Assembly: GCA_902789245.1 (NCBI GenBank)
Contig: CADAND010000006.1
Span: forward strand, 39,741-103,740
Length of the DNA: 64,000 nucleotides
Direction of reading: 5' to 3'
Source: an uncultured Bacteroidia bacterium
GTDB taxonomy: Bacteria > Bacteroidota > Bacteroidia > Bacteroidales > UBA932
In this document: positions 45,535-57,795 of the stretch, piece by piece
Layout: every line of letters starts with the position of its first letter
Numbering within the stretch: position 1 is the first letter of the stretch
The notes under the pieces: model-generated
Database searches by the model: none
What the model saw: only the letters and a program-made list of their open reading frames with translations
What the model was told of the DNA's origin: nothing
Made by a program: the position numbers and the translations under genes

Positions 45535-46650
45535 ATGAACAGTAATTTCGAAAAAGGCGGCAAATTCTACTGGCTGCACTCTACGGTTGACGCTTTTGAG
45601 ACCTTCCTGCACGTGCCGGGAACCGTCACCAAGAAGGGTTCCCACGTCCGTGATTCCATCGATCTCAAGCGCATCCTCATCCTCGTGGTGATCGCCGCCG
45701 TGCCCGCAGCCCTCTTCGGCATGTGGAACGTCGGTTATCAGCACGGCCTCGCCATCGGCGACAGCTCCCTTAACATTCTGGGCAACTTCTGGTACGGATT
45801 CCTCCGGGTCCTGCCGCTGTACCTGGTTTCCTACATCGTGGGTCTCGGCATCGAGTTCGCCTCCAGCCAGATCCGCGGCGAAGAAGTGAGCGAGGGCTAC
45901 CTCGTGTCCGGTTTCTTCATTCCCCTCATCGTCCCGGTGGACATCCCCCTGTGGATGCTCGGCGTCGCCGTCGCGTTCGCCGTCATCTTCGGCAAGGAGG
46001 TCTTCGGCGGCACGGGCATGAACATCGTCAACCCGGCGATCCTGACGCGCGCCTTCCTCTTCTTCTCCTACCCGAACTACATGTCCGGCTCCAACTGCTG
46101 GATCCACTACAAACCGACCGAGCAGCTCGTGGACGGCTTCACCGGCGCCACCCCGCTCGCGCTGGACGGCGCTTCCGCGCAGTACGGCACCGGTTTCTGG
46201 GATCTCTTCATCGGTACGGTCCCGGGCTCCGTGGGCGAGACTTCCGTGATCGCCATCCTGCTGGGTGCCATCATCCTGATCTGGACGGGCATCGCCAGCT
46301 GGAAGATCATGCTCAGCGGCGTCCTCGGCGTCCTCTTCGTGGGCGGCATCGGCGACCTGGCCGGCATCACCACGATCCCCTGCTACATGCAGCTCCTCTA
46401 CGGCGGCTTCGCCTTCGGTATCGTCTTCATGGCGACCGACCCGGTGACCTCCGCCCAGACCGAGTGCGGCAAGTGGATCTACGGCTTCCTGATCGGCGCC
46501 CTCTGTATGACTGTGCGCCTCTTCAACCCCGGCTACGCCGAGGGTATGATGCTCGCCATCCTGCTCTGCAACGTCTTCGCTCCGCTGATTGACCATGTCG
46601 TGACCAGCACGCACATTTCCCGTCGGGCAAAGAAACTCAAAACCGCCTAG
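45535..46650 (+). CDS. nqrB: Na+-translocating NADH:quinone reductase subunit B
   Basis: This 371-residue integral membrane subunit has about ten helices. It carries the FMN attachment region DGFTGATPLALDG (Thr about 206) and the conserved GGTGMNIVNPAILTRAFLFF. NqrB carries covalently bound FMN plus riboflavin and is part of the Na+ path. It is slightly shorter than the proteobacterial protein. It overlaps no neighbour: 4 bases from nqrA and 4 bases from nqrC. Confidence 0.96.
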   Translation: MNSNFEKGGKFYWLHSTVDAFETFLHVPGTVTKKGSHVRDSIDLKRILILVVIAAVPAALFGMWNVGYQHGLAIGDSSLNILGNFWYGFLRVLPLYLVSYIVGLGIEFASSQIRGEEVSEGYLVSGFFIPLIVPVDIPLWMLGVAVAFAVIFGKEVFGGTGMNIVNPAILTRAFLFFSYPNYMSGSNCWIHYKPTEQLVDGFTGATPLALDGASAQYGTGFWDLFIGTVPGSVGETSVIAILLGAIILIWTGIASWKIMLSGVLGVLFVGGIGDLAGITTIPCYMQLLYGGFAFGIVFMATDPVTSAQTECGKWIYGFLIGALCMTVRLFNPGYAEGMMLAILLCNVFAPLIDHVVTSTHISRRAKKLKTA

Positions 46651-46654
46651 CCGT

Positions 46655-47434
46655 ATGAATACCAATAGCAACGCATATACTGTCATCTACACCACCCTGG
46701 TGGTCGTAGTCGTGGCGGCTGTCCTGGCTTTTGCCGCCATGCAGCTCAAGCCCGCGCAGAGTGCCAACGCCAAGGCGGAAACCCTGCGCCAGATGATGTC
46801 CGCGGCCGGTATCAAGTCGACGGACGAACTCTACGCCACCAAGAACGCCGATATCCTGCAGCTCTACGCCGACAACATCGACCAGGCCTACACCATCGGC
46901 CTGGACGGCGAGCAGAACGGCACCCTGTCCACCGACAAAGCCAACATCGAGCTGGTGGACAACCTCAAGCCGCAGAACAAGGGTATCAAGGAGAGCACCG
47001 AGGTGACCCTCCCGGTCTATATCTTCAAGAGCGGCATCGCCGTGATGCCGATCTACGGAGCCGGCCTCTGGGGCCCGGTCTGGGGCTACGTCGCCTTCCA
47101 GCCGGACCACTACACCATCGCCGGCGCCTACTTCGACCATGAGTCCGAGACCCCGGGCCTCGGCGCCAAGATCAAGGACGAAGCCTGGTTCCGCGAGAAG
47201 TTCATCGGCAAGAAGGTCGAGTGGGGCAATGAGCCCGCCTTCCGCCTCGAGAAGAACGCCGAGGCTACCGGCGCCGAAAACACCGTGGACGCCATCACCG
47301 GCGCCACGATGACCTCCAAGGGCCTGAACGAGGCGCTGAACGTCTGGTTCAAGGCCTACGAGAAGCACTTCGGCCTGGGGGCATTCTTCGGCATGCTCGA
47401 AGATCACGCAATCAATAACGAAGAGGAGGAATAA
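46655..47434 (+). CDS. nqrC: Na+-translocating NADH:quinone reductase subunit C
   Basis: This 259-residue subunit has one N-terminal membrane helix (VIYTTLVVVVVAAVLAFAAM) and a periplasmic FMN-binding domain. The covalent FMN site is DAITGATMTSKG, with the attachment Thr at position 220. The C-terminal EEEE is encoded by a GAGGAGGA stretch that also acts as a Shine-Dalgarno-like site for nqrD, two bases downstream. It is the third gene of the operon. Confidence 0.96.
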   Translation: MNTNSNAYTVIYTTLVVVVVAAVLAFAAMQLKPAQSANAKAETLRQMMSAAGIKSTDELYATKNADILQLYADNIDQAYTIGLDGEQNGTLSTDKANIELVDNLKPQNKGIKESTEVTLPVYIFKSGIAVMPIYGAGLWGPVWGYVAFQPDHYTIAGAYFDHESETPGLGAKIKDEAWFREKFIGKKVEWGNEPAFRLEKNAEATGAENTVDAITGATMTSKGLNEALNVWFKAYEKHFGLGAFFGMLEDHAINNEEEE

Positions 47435-47436
47435 TT

Positions 47437-48048
<612 letters not shown>

Positions 48049-48060
48049 TCGCGAAGCCCT

Positions 48061-48675
48061 ATGGAATATATCAGCTTATTCGTCAAGTCAATCTTTGTTG
48101 ACAACATGATCTTCGCATACTTCCTGGGTATGTGCTCATACCTGGCGGTATCGAAGAATGTGAAGACAGCCAACGGCCTGGGCCTCGCTGTGATCTTCGT
48201 GCTCTTCTTCACCCTCCCCATCAACTGGGTCCTGAACACCTACGTGCTTCAGCCGGGCGCCCTCAAGTGGCTCGGCCCCCAGTTCGCCGAGGTGGACCTG
48301 AGCTTCCTGAGTTTCATCGTCTTCATCGCGGTGATCGCCGCCTTCGTGCAGATCGTCGAGATGATCGTCGAGAAATACCTCCCCTCGCTGTACTCCTCGC
48401 TGGGTATCTTCCTGCCGCTGATCGCGGTGAACTGCTCCATCCTGGGCGGTTCCCTCTTCATGCAGCAGCGTGACTTCCCCTCCATCGGCGAACCGCTCGT
48501 CTATGCGCTGGGTTCCGGCATCGGCTGGTACCTCGCCATCGTCTGCCTCGCCGCCATCCGCGAGAAGATGTCCTACAGCAACGTGCCCGCACCGCTCAAG
48601 GGCGTCGGCATCACCTTCATCACGGTGGGCCTGATGGGCATGGCGTTCATGATTTTCATGGGTATTCAATTATAG
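48061..48675 (+). CDS. nqrE: Na+-translocating NADH:quinone reductase subunit E
   Basis: This 204-residue membrane subunit is the inverted-topology partner of NqrD. Diagnostic stretches are [20 protein letters not shown] and [15 protein letters not shown], each with the conserved Cys that helps ligate the Fe centre between NqrD and NqrE. The length is normal. It is the fifth gene of the operon; an AGGAGGA site follows its stop, ahead of nqrF. Confidence 0.96.
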   Translation: MEYISLFVKSIFVDNMIFAYFLGMCSYLAVSKNVKTANGLGLAVIFVLFFTLPINWVLNTYVLQPGALKWLGPQFAEVDLSFLSFIVFIAVIAAFVQIVEMIVEKYLPSLYSSLGIFLPLIAVNCSILGGSLFMQQRDFPSIGEPLVYALGSGIGWYLAIVCLAAIREKMSYSNVPAPLKGVGITFITVGLMGMAFMIFMGIQL

Positions 48676-48680
48676 GAGGA
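48674..48680 (+). promoter_or_regulatory. Shine-Dalgarno-like site of nqrF
   Basis: AGGAGGA lies 7 bases before the nqrF ATG. Such sites are uncommon in Bacteroidota; a similar GAGGAGGA precedes nqrD. Confidence 0.5.
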
Positions 48681-48687
48681 ACGCGCT

Positions 48688-49962
48688 ATGACACCTACAA
48701 TCTTAGCTTCTATCGCAGTGATCGTCCTCGTGACGCTGCTGCTGGTGGTCCTCCTGCTCGTGATCAAGGGCATCGTGACCCCGAAGAGTACTATCCAAAT
48801 CGACATCAACAACGGCAAGAAGACCCTCTCCGTCAATCCGGGCAACTCCCTGATGAACACGCTCGCCGAGCAGAAGATCTTCCTCCCCTCCGCCTGCGGC
48901 GGCAAGGCCAACTGCGGCCAGTGCAAGGTCCAGGTGCTCGAGGGCGGCGGTGAGATCCTCCCGACCGAGACCGGCTTCTTCAACCGCAAGCAGATCAAGG
49001 ATGGCTGGCGCCTGGGCTGCCAGGTAAAGGTCAAGGACAACCTGAAGATCCAGGTGGCCGAGTCCGCCCTCTCCGTGAAGAAACTCGAGTGCGAAGTGAT
49101 CTCCAACGAGAACGTCGCGACGTTCATCAAGGAGTTCACCGTCCGCCTCCCCGAAGGCGAGGAGCTCGAATTCAAGAGCGGCGAGTACATCCAGATCGAC
49201 ATCCCCGCCTACGAGGCCGACTTCGCCGACATGGGCGTGGCCGACATCTACAAGGGCGACTGGGAGAAGTACGGCATCACCGGGCTCAAGTTCAAGAACG
49301 ACGTCCCGACGATCCGCGCCTACTCCATGGCTTCCTATCCCGGCGAGAAGGGCATCATCAAGCTCAACGTGCGTATCGCGACCCCGCCGTTCGACCGCAC
49401 GCAGCCGAAGGGCGTCTTCAAGTTCGTCCCCGGCGTCCCTCCGGGAATCGCGTCCACGTACGTGTTCTCCCGCAAGCCGGGCGACAAGGTCATGATCAGC
49501 GGTCCTTACGGTGAGTTCCTCCTCCCGAAGAACGATCCCGAGGACATGGAATACATCTTCGTGGGCGGCGGCGCCGGCATGGCTCCGCTCCGCAGCCACA
49601 TCATGCAGCTGTTCAAGACCCTCAAGACCGGCCGCAAGGTCCGCTTCTTCTACGGCGCCCGCGCCCTCGTCGAGGCCTTCTACCTGGAGGACTTCGCCGA
49701 GATCGAGAAGGAGTTCCCGAACTTCCACTTCACCCTGGCCCTGGACCGTCCGGACCCGGCAGCCGATGCCGCCGGCGTCAAGTACACCCCGGGCTTCGTG
49801 CACAACGTGATGTACGAGACCTACCTCAAGGACCACGAGGCCCCCGAGGACATCAAGTACTTCATGTGCGGCCCTCCTATGATGGTCAAGTGCGTGAACG
49901 AGTTGCTCGACTCCCTCGGCGTCCCGCCGGAGAACGTCCTTTACGACAACTTCGGAGGTTAA
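48688..49962 (+). CDS. nqrF: Na+-translocating NADH:quinone reductase subunit F
   Basis: This 424-residue subunit takes electrons from NADH. It has an N-terminal membrane helix (LVTLLLVVLLLVIKGIV). A plant-type 2Fe-2S ferredoxin domain carries Cys70, Cys76, Cys79 and Cys111. An FAD domain has the FAD-binding RAYSMASYP. An NADH domain has GGGAGMAPLRSHI and MCGPPMM near the end. Length and spacing are normal. It is the last nqr gene, followed by a strong terminator. Confidence 0.97.
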   Translation: MTPTILASIAVIVLVTLLLVVLLLVIKGIVTPKSTIQIDINNGKKTLSVNPGNSLMNTLAEQKIFLPSACGGKANCGQCKVQVLEGGGEILPTETGFFNRKQIKDGWRLGCQVKVKDNLKIQVAESALSVKKLECEVISNENVATFIKEFTVRLPEGEELEFKSGEYIQIDIPAYEADFADMGVADIYKGDWEKYGITGLKFKNDVPTIRAYSMASYPGEKGIIKLNVRIATPPFDRTQPKGVFKFVPGVPPGIASTYVFSRKPGDKVMISGPYGEFLLPKNDPEDMEYIFVGGGAGMAPLRSHIMQLFKTLKTGRKVRFFYGARALVEAFYLEDFAEIEKEFPNFHFTLALDRPDPAADAAGVKYTPGFVHNVMYETYLKDHEAPEDIKYFMCGPPMMVKCVNELLDSLGVPPENVLYDNFGG

Positions 49963-49970
49963 TCCCACTG

Positions 49971-50003
49971 AAAACAGCCCGCAAAAATGCGGGCTGTTTT
50001 TTT
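49971..50003 (+). terminator. Intrinsic terminator of the nqr operon
   Basis: AAAACAGCCCGCA and TGCGGGCTGTTTT pair perfectly around AAAA, followed by three more Ts. Confidence 0.9.
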
Positions 50004-50084
50004 CAAAATCGGAAAATCGGGAATTATTTCACAATTACCCCCTGACAAATCTTACAGGTTCTTGGAGCATTGACCGGGTCCGGC

Positions 50085-50092
50085 TACATTTG
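50085..50092 (+). promoter_or_regulatory. -7 element of the Mfa2-like gene, 5 bases from the ATG
   Basis: TACATTTG is an exact consensus match, separated from the ATG by CCGCC. Confidence 0.6.
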
Positions 50093-50097
50093 CCGCC

Positions 50098-51051
50098 ATG
50101 AAAAACCAAAACCAACCCCGGAGCCGGCAACCCCACTCCCAAAACCTGTTGAATGACCCCTTTCGGCATGGACGCCTTCTGCGCCACGCAGGGTCGCATC
50201 TCGCATTTTGCGCTTTATTATGTGTCTTTTCCCTGTTGCCGGCTCTGCTGGGTTCCTGCCAGCGGGAGCCGCTGCCGGGCTATGACGATCCCGAAGAACC
50301 GCTTCCCCTGCCGGTGGATTCCGTCCTCACCCGCATCCGCGTACAGGCGGACGGCCACGCCGTACACACGCTCGATCTCTTCGTTTACGGCGCGGACGGG
50401 CTCCGCTCGCTGGAGCGGCAGATCACACTGGAGGAACCCCAGGACACGGTCCAGCTCCCCACCCTGCCCGGCGAGAAGATCCTCGTCGGCATCGCCAACA
50501 GCCCGCGCCGCTTCAACCGCAAGGCGCTGGAGCGCTATGACGCCATGGAGCAGCTCAGCTTCAACTTCGCCGATGACAGCCCGGCCCGGCCCATCCTGGG
50601 CGGCTTCTGCACCACGGTGAACCATGACGGAGAAATCCGCCTGCAGCCGCTGCTCTGCCGCATCGTGCTCACGAAAGTCTGCAACACCATGGACGGCTAC
50701 GACCTGCTCGAGGACCCGCAGGTGAGGCTGCGCGACCTGCCGGACGCCGCGGAGATCCTCCGGCAGGAGGAGTTCCGCCCCACGGAGCTGATCGACAGCG
50801 ACAAATGGGCCCGGCTCCCCTGCGACGTGGGCTATTTCCCGCAGGAGCCGCACATCGAGCTCTGGTGCTACCCCAACGACACGCCGGAGGACGTGCTGGG
50901 CGTGCCGCGCCCCTCGCTGGAGCTCCAGTGCAGCATCCGCGGGCAGCGCTGCACCTTCGAAGTACCGCTCCCGCCCCTGCCCCGCGGCTGTACGAAGAAG
51001 GTGGAGATCACCATCGATGGCCCCGGCAACTTCCGCTACACCGTGCATTGA
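50098..51051 (+). CDS. FimB/Mfa2-like fimbrial anchor lipoprotein
   Basis: This 317-residue protein has a long basic N-terminus, then a hydrophobic stretch ending ALLGSC, the lipoprotein cleavage site at about residue 54. The mature part resembles the FimB/Mfa2 family of fimbrial anchor or assembly proteins: VHTLDLFVYGADGLRSLERQ, then PGEKILVGIANSPRRF and a C-terminal beta-rich half. Such proteins anchor or limit type V fimbriae at the cell surface. The unusually long region before the lipobox, plus a -7 box ending 5 bases before the ATG, leaves the true start open: leaderless from this ATG, or a later start. I see no clear in-frame alternative near the hydrophobic core. The gene is transcribed alone. 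Confidence 0.65.
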   Translation: MKNQNQPRSRQPHSQNLLNDPFRHGRLLRHAGSHLAFCALLCVFSLLPALLGSCQREPLPGYDDPEEPLPLPVDSVLTRIRVQADGHAVHTLDLFVYGADGLRSLERQITLEEPQDTVQLPTLPGEKILVGIANSPRRFNRKALERYDAMEQLSFNFADDSPARPILGGFCTTVNHDGEIRLQPLLCRIVLTKVCNTMDGYDLLEDPQVRLRDLPDAAEILRQEEFRPTELIDSDKWARLPCDVGYFPQEPHIELWCYPNDTPEDVLGVPRPSLELQCSIRGQRCTFEVPLPPLPRGCTKKVEITIDGPGNFRYTVH

Positions 51052-51113
51052 TCCCGGATCACCGACCGGAATGGAGTTGTTTCCCGGACCATCGTAATAC
51101 TATTTTATTTGCG

Positions 51114-51121
51114 TAAATTTG
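51114..51121 (+). promoter_or_regulatory. -7 element of the GT4 gene, 4 bases from the ATG
   Basis: TAAATTTG is an exact consensus match, followed by CGCT and the ATG. Confidence 0.6.
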
Positions 51122-51125
51122 CGCT

Positions 51126-52208
51126 ATGAAAATATTCTACCTGGCTAACACCATTTACAATTCGGCGGGGATGGAGAGAGTGCTGATCCTGAAGGCAAAC
51201 CTGCTCGCCACGAGATATGGTTACGAAGTAGTCATCGTCACGAATCACCAGAAAGGAAGGCCCACCTTTTTTCCGCTGGACCCTCATGTGAGGCATATCG
51301 ATCTGGGCGTCAACATCCATATGCCGTGGAACATAGGCCGCTATATGCGCGCCTTGAAAAACCTCATCAAAAAAGAGAAACCAGATATCGTCAATTCACT
51401 GGTATTCAGAGAATTCACCCACCTGCACAAACTCAAGGGCCTATGCCCGGTCATCATGGCCGAACTGCACTTCGCCCATGACAGCTACCTCGTTAAAGGG
51501 AAACGCATCAGACTGCGCCACTACGAAAAAGCGTCGGCCGGTCTGGACTGCTTCGTCGTGCTCACTAAAGAGGACAAGCAGACATGGAGCCCCTACTGCC
51601 CCAACCTGGAGCAGATTTACAACCCCATCACCTTCATGTCCGCCGGGCAAGCCCCGCTGGAGGCGAACCACGCCATCAGCGCCGGCCGCTTCGAAAAGCA
51701 GAAAAACTACGCCAGCATGGTTTACGTCTGGAAAAAAGTGCACGAGCGCCACCCGGACTGGATCCTGGACCTGTACGGCAACGGCAAAAAGAAAGGGAAG
51801 ATCGTCCGCCTCATCAGGAAAGAAGGCCTGGAAGACGTGATCAAAGTGCATCCCGCCACCTCCAACATCATGTCCGAGATGCTCAAAAGCTCGATGTACC
51901 TGATGACTTCCCTGTACGAGGGCTTCCCCATGGTGCTGTTGGAGACAGCCGCCGTCGGTCTGCCCTGCGTGTGTATGCGCTGCCCCTGCGGCCCGTCCGA
52001 GTTCATTGAAGACGGCGTCAGCGGGATGCTGGCCGACCAGGGAGACATCGACACCATGGCCGACAAGATCTGCGCGCTCATCGAGGACCCCGGGCTGCGT
52101 CGCAGCATGGGCCGTTCGGCAAACGACAAGACGGCGGATTTCACGCAGGAGAAAATCCTGGACCAGTGGGACCGGCTCTTTAAACGCCTAGTAGCTTCAA
52201 AGGCATAG
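51126..52208 (+). CDS. GT4-family glycosyltransferase
   Basis: This 360-residue GT-B enzyme has an N-terminal acceptor domain (MKIFYLANTIYNSAGMERV). The C-terminal nucleotide-sugar domain carries HAISAGRFEKQKNYASMV, WILDLYGNGKKKGKI and the EX7E-type motif EGFPMVLLETAAVGLPCV. It transfers a sugar from an activated donor to a growing glycan; donor and acceptor are unknown. Codon use is less GC-rich than in the neighbouring housekeeping genes, typical of capsule or O-antigen loci. Its 3' end overlaps the convergent GT2 gene by 29 bases. The start is fixed by the conserved MKIFY opening, which places it 4 bases after a -7 box. Confidence 0.9.
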   Translation: MKIFYLANTIYNSAGMERVLILKANLLATRYGYEVVIVTNHQKGRPTFFPLDPHVRHIDLGVNIHMPWNIGRYMRALKNLIKKEKPDIVNSLVFREFTHLHKLKGLCPVIMAELHFAHDSYLVKGKRIRLRHYEKASAGLDCFVVLTKEDKQTWSPYCPNLEQIYNPITFMSAGQAPLEANHAISAGRFEKQKNYASMVYVWKKVHERHPDWILDLYGNGKKKGKIVRLIRKEGLEDVIKVHPATSNIMSEMLKSSMYLMTSLYEGFPMVLLETAAVGLPCVCMRCPCGPSEFIEDGVSGMLADQGDIDTMADKICALIEDPGLRRSMGRSANDKTADFTQEKILDQWDRLFKRLVASKA

Positions 52209-53028
52209 GCGCTTCCGCTTTCAGGAAAGGATATTCAACGAACAGGGAACGGTCGTATCGGAAAGCATTCCACGCGGCCTTTCTTATGATGCTCTTGCGC
52301 ACGGCCGGGATCTCGGGACCGCCGTTCACGCAAAGGTCCAGGATATTACGGGCCGACTGCACCCGCCGCATACGGCGCGCCACGCGGGAAGCGGAAGAGG
52401 CGTTGGTGCGGCGATAATGGATGAGCGGAAGGCTGAGCTGGGCGATGGAAGATGCCCGCCAGATGAGCTGCGTGGAGAAAACGATATCTTCGTGCATATT
52501 GTAGGTGGGCACGAAGATGTTCTCGTACAGCGAACGCTTGCAGAACTTGCACCAGACATAGCCATAGGCACCATCATTGTACAGGCGGTTCATCCATCGG
52601 ACTTTGCTCGCTACGGTATAGGACCTCTCGTGATCCAGCTTGCTGCGATTGCCGTATTCCTTCCAGAAGTCGCAGTAAACAAGGTCGGCACCGGTGCGCT
52701 GGGCCTCGTCCACCAGCTTTTCGACGGCATCGGCCTCAATCCAGTCGTCGGCGTCCACGTGCATCACGTAGTCCCCGGTGGCTACGTCGAGGCCACTTTT
52801 GCGGGCCATCGGCAGTCCGGCGTTGTCCTTGTCCACGATGCGGACGTCGCGACGCGGGAAGTCCTTCAGCACATCGGCGAGGATATCCATGGAGGCATCC
52901 TTCGTGCCGTCGTTCACAAAGATGAATTCCACGTTTTCATACGTCTGGGCCAATACCGAACGGGCGCACTGTCCGATATACGGCTCCACCCCGTAGATGG
53001 GGACAATCAGCGAAACAAGGGGATTCAT
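52180..53028 (-). CDS. GT2-family glycosyltransferase
   Basis: This 282-residue GT-A enzyme opens with VSLIVPIYGVEPYIGQCARS, followed by QTYENVEFIFVNDGT and the metal-binding HVDADDW with its DxD-like acids. The protein then continues through NAGLPMARKSGLDVATGDY. These are hallmarks of inverting GT2 enzymes of exopolysaccharide and O-antigen assembly; the sugar specificity is unknown. It is the last gene of the wza-wzz-uvrA-GT operon. Its ATG immediately follows the upstream TAG stop. Confidence 0.9.
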   Translation of the reverse strand: MNPLVSLIVPIYGVEPYIGQCARSVLAQTYENVEFIFVNDGTKDASMDILADVLKDFPRRDVRIVDKDNAGLPMARKSGLDVATGDYVMHVDADDWIEADAVEKLVDEAQRTGADLVYCDFWKEYGNRSKLDHERSYTVASKVRWMNRLYNDGAYGYVWCKFCKRSLYENIFVPTYNMHEDIVFSTQLIWRASSIAQLSLPLIHYRRTNASSASRVARRMRRVQSARNILDLCVNGGPEIPAVRKSIIRKAAWNAFRYDRSLFVEYPFLKAEAPMPLKLLGV

Positions 53029-53861
53029 CTAGACAATATCCTGAAAGCGTTCGGGGATGCGCACGACGATGCGGAGTTCCAGCATCGCCGGCTTGTTGAG
53101 CGCGTAGGGCGGACGGCAGATCGTCTGGCAGATGCGCGCGAAACGCGTCCAGCGGTCGAAGTCGCGCGCCGGCAGGTCCGTGCAGTAGCGGATGGTGCGG
53201 GCGCGCTTCTGCATGTGGGCGCCCCAGCCCTGGATGAGCCGGTCGGCGTCCTGGAAGCGGTCCTGCAGACGTTTCATGTCGAAGTAGCCGAAATGCAGCA
53301 GGTACAGGTCCTTGCCGATATGGAAATTATGCCCCTTGATGCGGTGGAAGCCCGATCCCCACACGCAGGGCCGCGCGACGATGGAGGGCTTGGTATAGCG
53401 GGTGCCGATCTGCGCGTAGTGCCGCTGCTGCAGGAAAGGACGGTCCTCCGTGACGTCGGGCTCCTCCCCCAGTTTCTGTCCGAAGTCCAGGCCCAGGGCC
53501 GACAGCGAGGTGCCGATCTTCTGCGCACTGAGGTACTCCCGGAGCGAGACGCCCAGCCTGGGGTCCACGACCACGAATTCGTCGGCATCGACGCCGATCA
53601 CCAGGTCGTAGCCGTCCGCGAGCAGCGCGGCGGCCTGGTCTGAGAGGAACTTCAGGCGTCCCTTCTCGGCGGAGACCACCTGCGTGCCTATCTTCTCGTG
53701 CAGCTGCGCGTGCGTGCCGGCGCAGAAATCAGCGATGGTCTGGTCCGTGCCGTCGAACCAGATGTAGAGGTTCTCCCGGCCCAACTGCGCGCCGTAGTAC
53801 TCCACCCATTTGCGCAGGTAGAAGTCATCGTTGCGGACCATCGTCAGAGCGGCAATCTTTT

Positions 53862-53865
<4 letters not shown>
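53029..53865 (-). CDS. Glycosyltransferase family 2-like protein (Glyco_tranf_2_4 type)
   Basis: This 278-residue protein starts IAALTMVRNDDFYLRKWVEYY, the hallmark of the GT2-related Glyco_tranf_2_4/GT92-like group. The acidic motif LVIGVDADEFVV and the downstream KGHNFHIGKDLYLLHFGYF with conserved histidines fit that group. It probably adds a sugar in surface-glycan assembly; the substrate is unknown. The ATG overlaps the uvrA stop as ATGA, so it is translationally coupled to uvrA, and the next GT gene begins at once after its stop. Confidence 0.82.
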
Positions 53866-56651
<2,786 letters not shown>

Positions 56652-57794
56652 TTAGGCCTTGGCGGGAGCTGCCGCTTCCTCGTCCTTCTTCTTGAAATTC
56701 GCGATGGTGTCACGACCCCAGAGAATCCAGACGGCAGCGACCATGGCGCCCAGGAAGATGCACACGAACAAGATCTTCGCCTTGGAAGGCTTGGTGCGCT
56801 GGAGCGGCACCTGCGGCGGGTTGATGATCGTGAAGACAGGCGTCTCCTGCTGCACCTTCGCCCGGGCGCTCTGCAGCTGCTGGGCGCAGGCGTTGTAGAG
56901 CTGGTAATTGAGATTCATCTCGTTCTGCAGTCGCTCCTGCTCGGTCTTGACGCGCTGGAGGATGACGCCCTGGTTGCGGTCCACGTAGCTGGCATAACGC
57001 TGCTGGGACTCGAAATAGGCCGCCTTGGACTCCTCGTAGAGGGTCTCATAGTAGGAAAGGTCCTGGCGGGACTTCTCCGTCCGGTAGTTGGTCACATAGG
57101 TCTTCAGGCGGGAGATCAGCTCCTCGGAGATCCGGGCGGCGACCTTCGGGTCCTGGGCCGTGACGGTCAGCGAGATGATGGAAGTCTTCTTGTCCACGGA
57201 GAGCACGATACTCTTCCGGATGGCCTTGGCGATCTTCTCCTGCTCGTAGGTCAGCTCCTTGGGATTCAGGGAGGCATACCCTTCCACCTTTTCCGGCTTC
57301 TCGCGGAACAGGCCCATGAACCAGCCGAGCGCCTGCATCGGAGCGGAAACGACCGCTCCCCACCATGGACTCTTGTTATATTCCTTCAGGTAGGTGTAGT
57401 AGTCGGTGGTCATCAGCTCCTTCTTGTGCTTGAACTCCACCTGCACCGGGAAGAGCTCCACGACGAACGGCGTGGAATTCACGATGTCCGGGTAGAGGTC
57501 GGGATAGACTGCATCGGCCGTGCTGACCGAACCCAGGTTGATGCCGGCCAGGCTGGCCAGGGAGCTCAGGCTGCCGCCTCCGCTCCTGGACACGCTCTCG
57601 GGCGCCAGCTTGGAATCGACGGTGTACTGCTTGGGCAGGCTGAAACCGACCACGAGACCCACGACGGCGGCGATGCCGCACCACTTCACGATCAGGCGCC
57701 ACTCTTTGAAGAGTTTGCGCAGCAGCTCCATGATGTCGATCTCGTCGTATTCTTCTTCCACGTACTGGGGCTGGGTATATTTATTCTCTTCCAT
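56652..57794 (-). CDS. Wzz-family polysaccharide chain-length determinant / copolymerase
   Basis: This 380-residue inner-membrane protein has the Wzz topology: an N-terminal cytoplasmic acidic stretch ([20 protein letters not shown]), then TM1 ([18 protein letters not shown]). A large, partly coiled-coil periplasmic domain follows, with the [14 protein letters not shown] loop before TM2 ([20 protein letters not shown]) and a short cytoplasmic tail. There is no tyrosine-kinase domain. It probably sets glycan chain length together with the Wza-like exporter encoded one base upstream. uvrA follows without a gap. Confidence 0.9.
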   Translation of the reverse strand: MEENKYTQPQYVEEEYDEIDIMELLRKLFKEWRLIVKWCGIAAVVGLVVGFSLPKQYTVDSKLAPESVSRSGGGSLSSLASLAGINLGSVSTADAVYPDLYPDIVNSTPFVVELFPVQVEFKHKKELMTTDYYTYLKEYNKSPWWGAVVSAPMQALGWFMGLFREKPEKVEGYASLNPKELTYEQEKIAKAIRKSIVLSVDKKTSIISLTVTAQDPKVAARISEELISRLKTYVTNYRTEKSRQDLSYYETLYEESKAAYFESQQRYASYVDRNQGVILQRVKTEQERLQNEMNLNYQLYNACAQQLQSARAKVQQETPVFTIINPPQVPLQRTKPSKAKILFVCIFLGAMVAAVWILWGRDTIANFKKKDEEAAAPAKA

Positions 57795-57795
57795 C

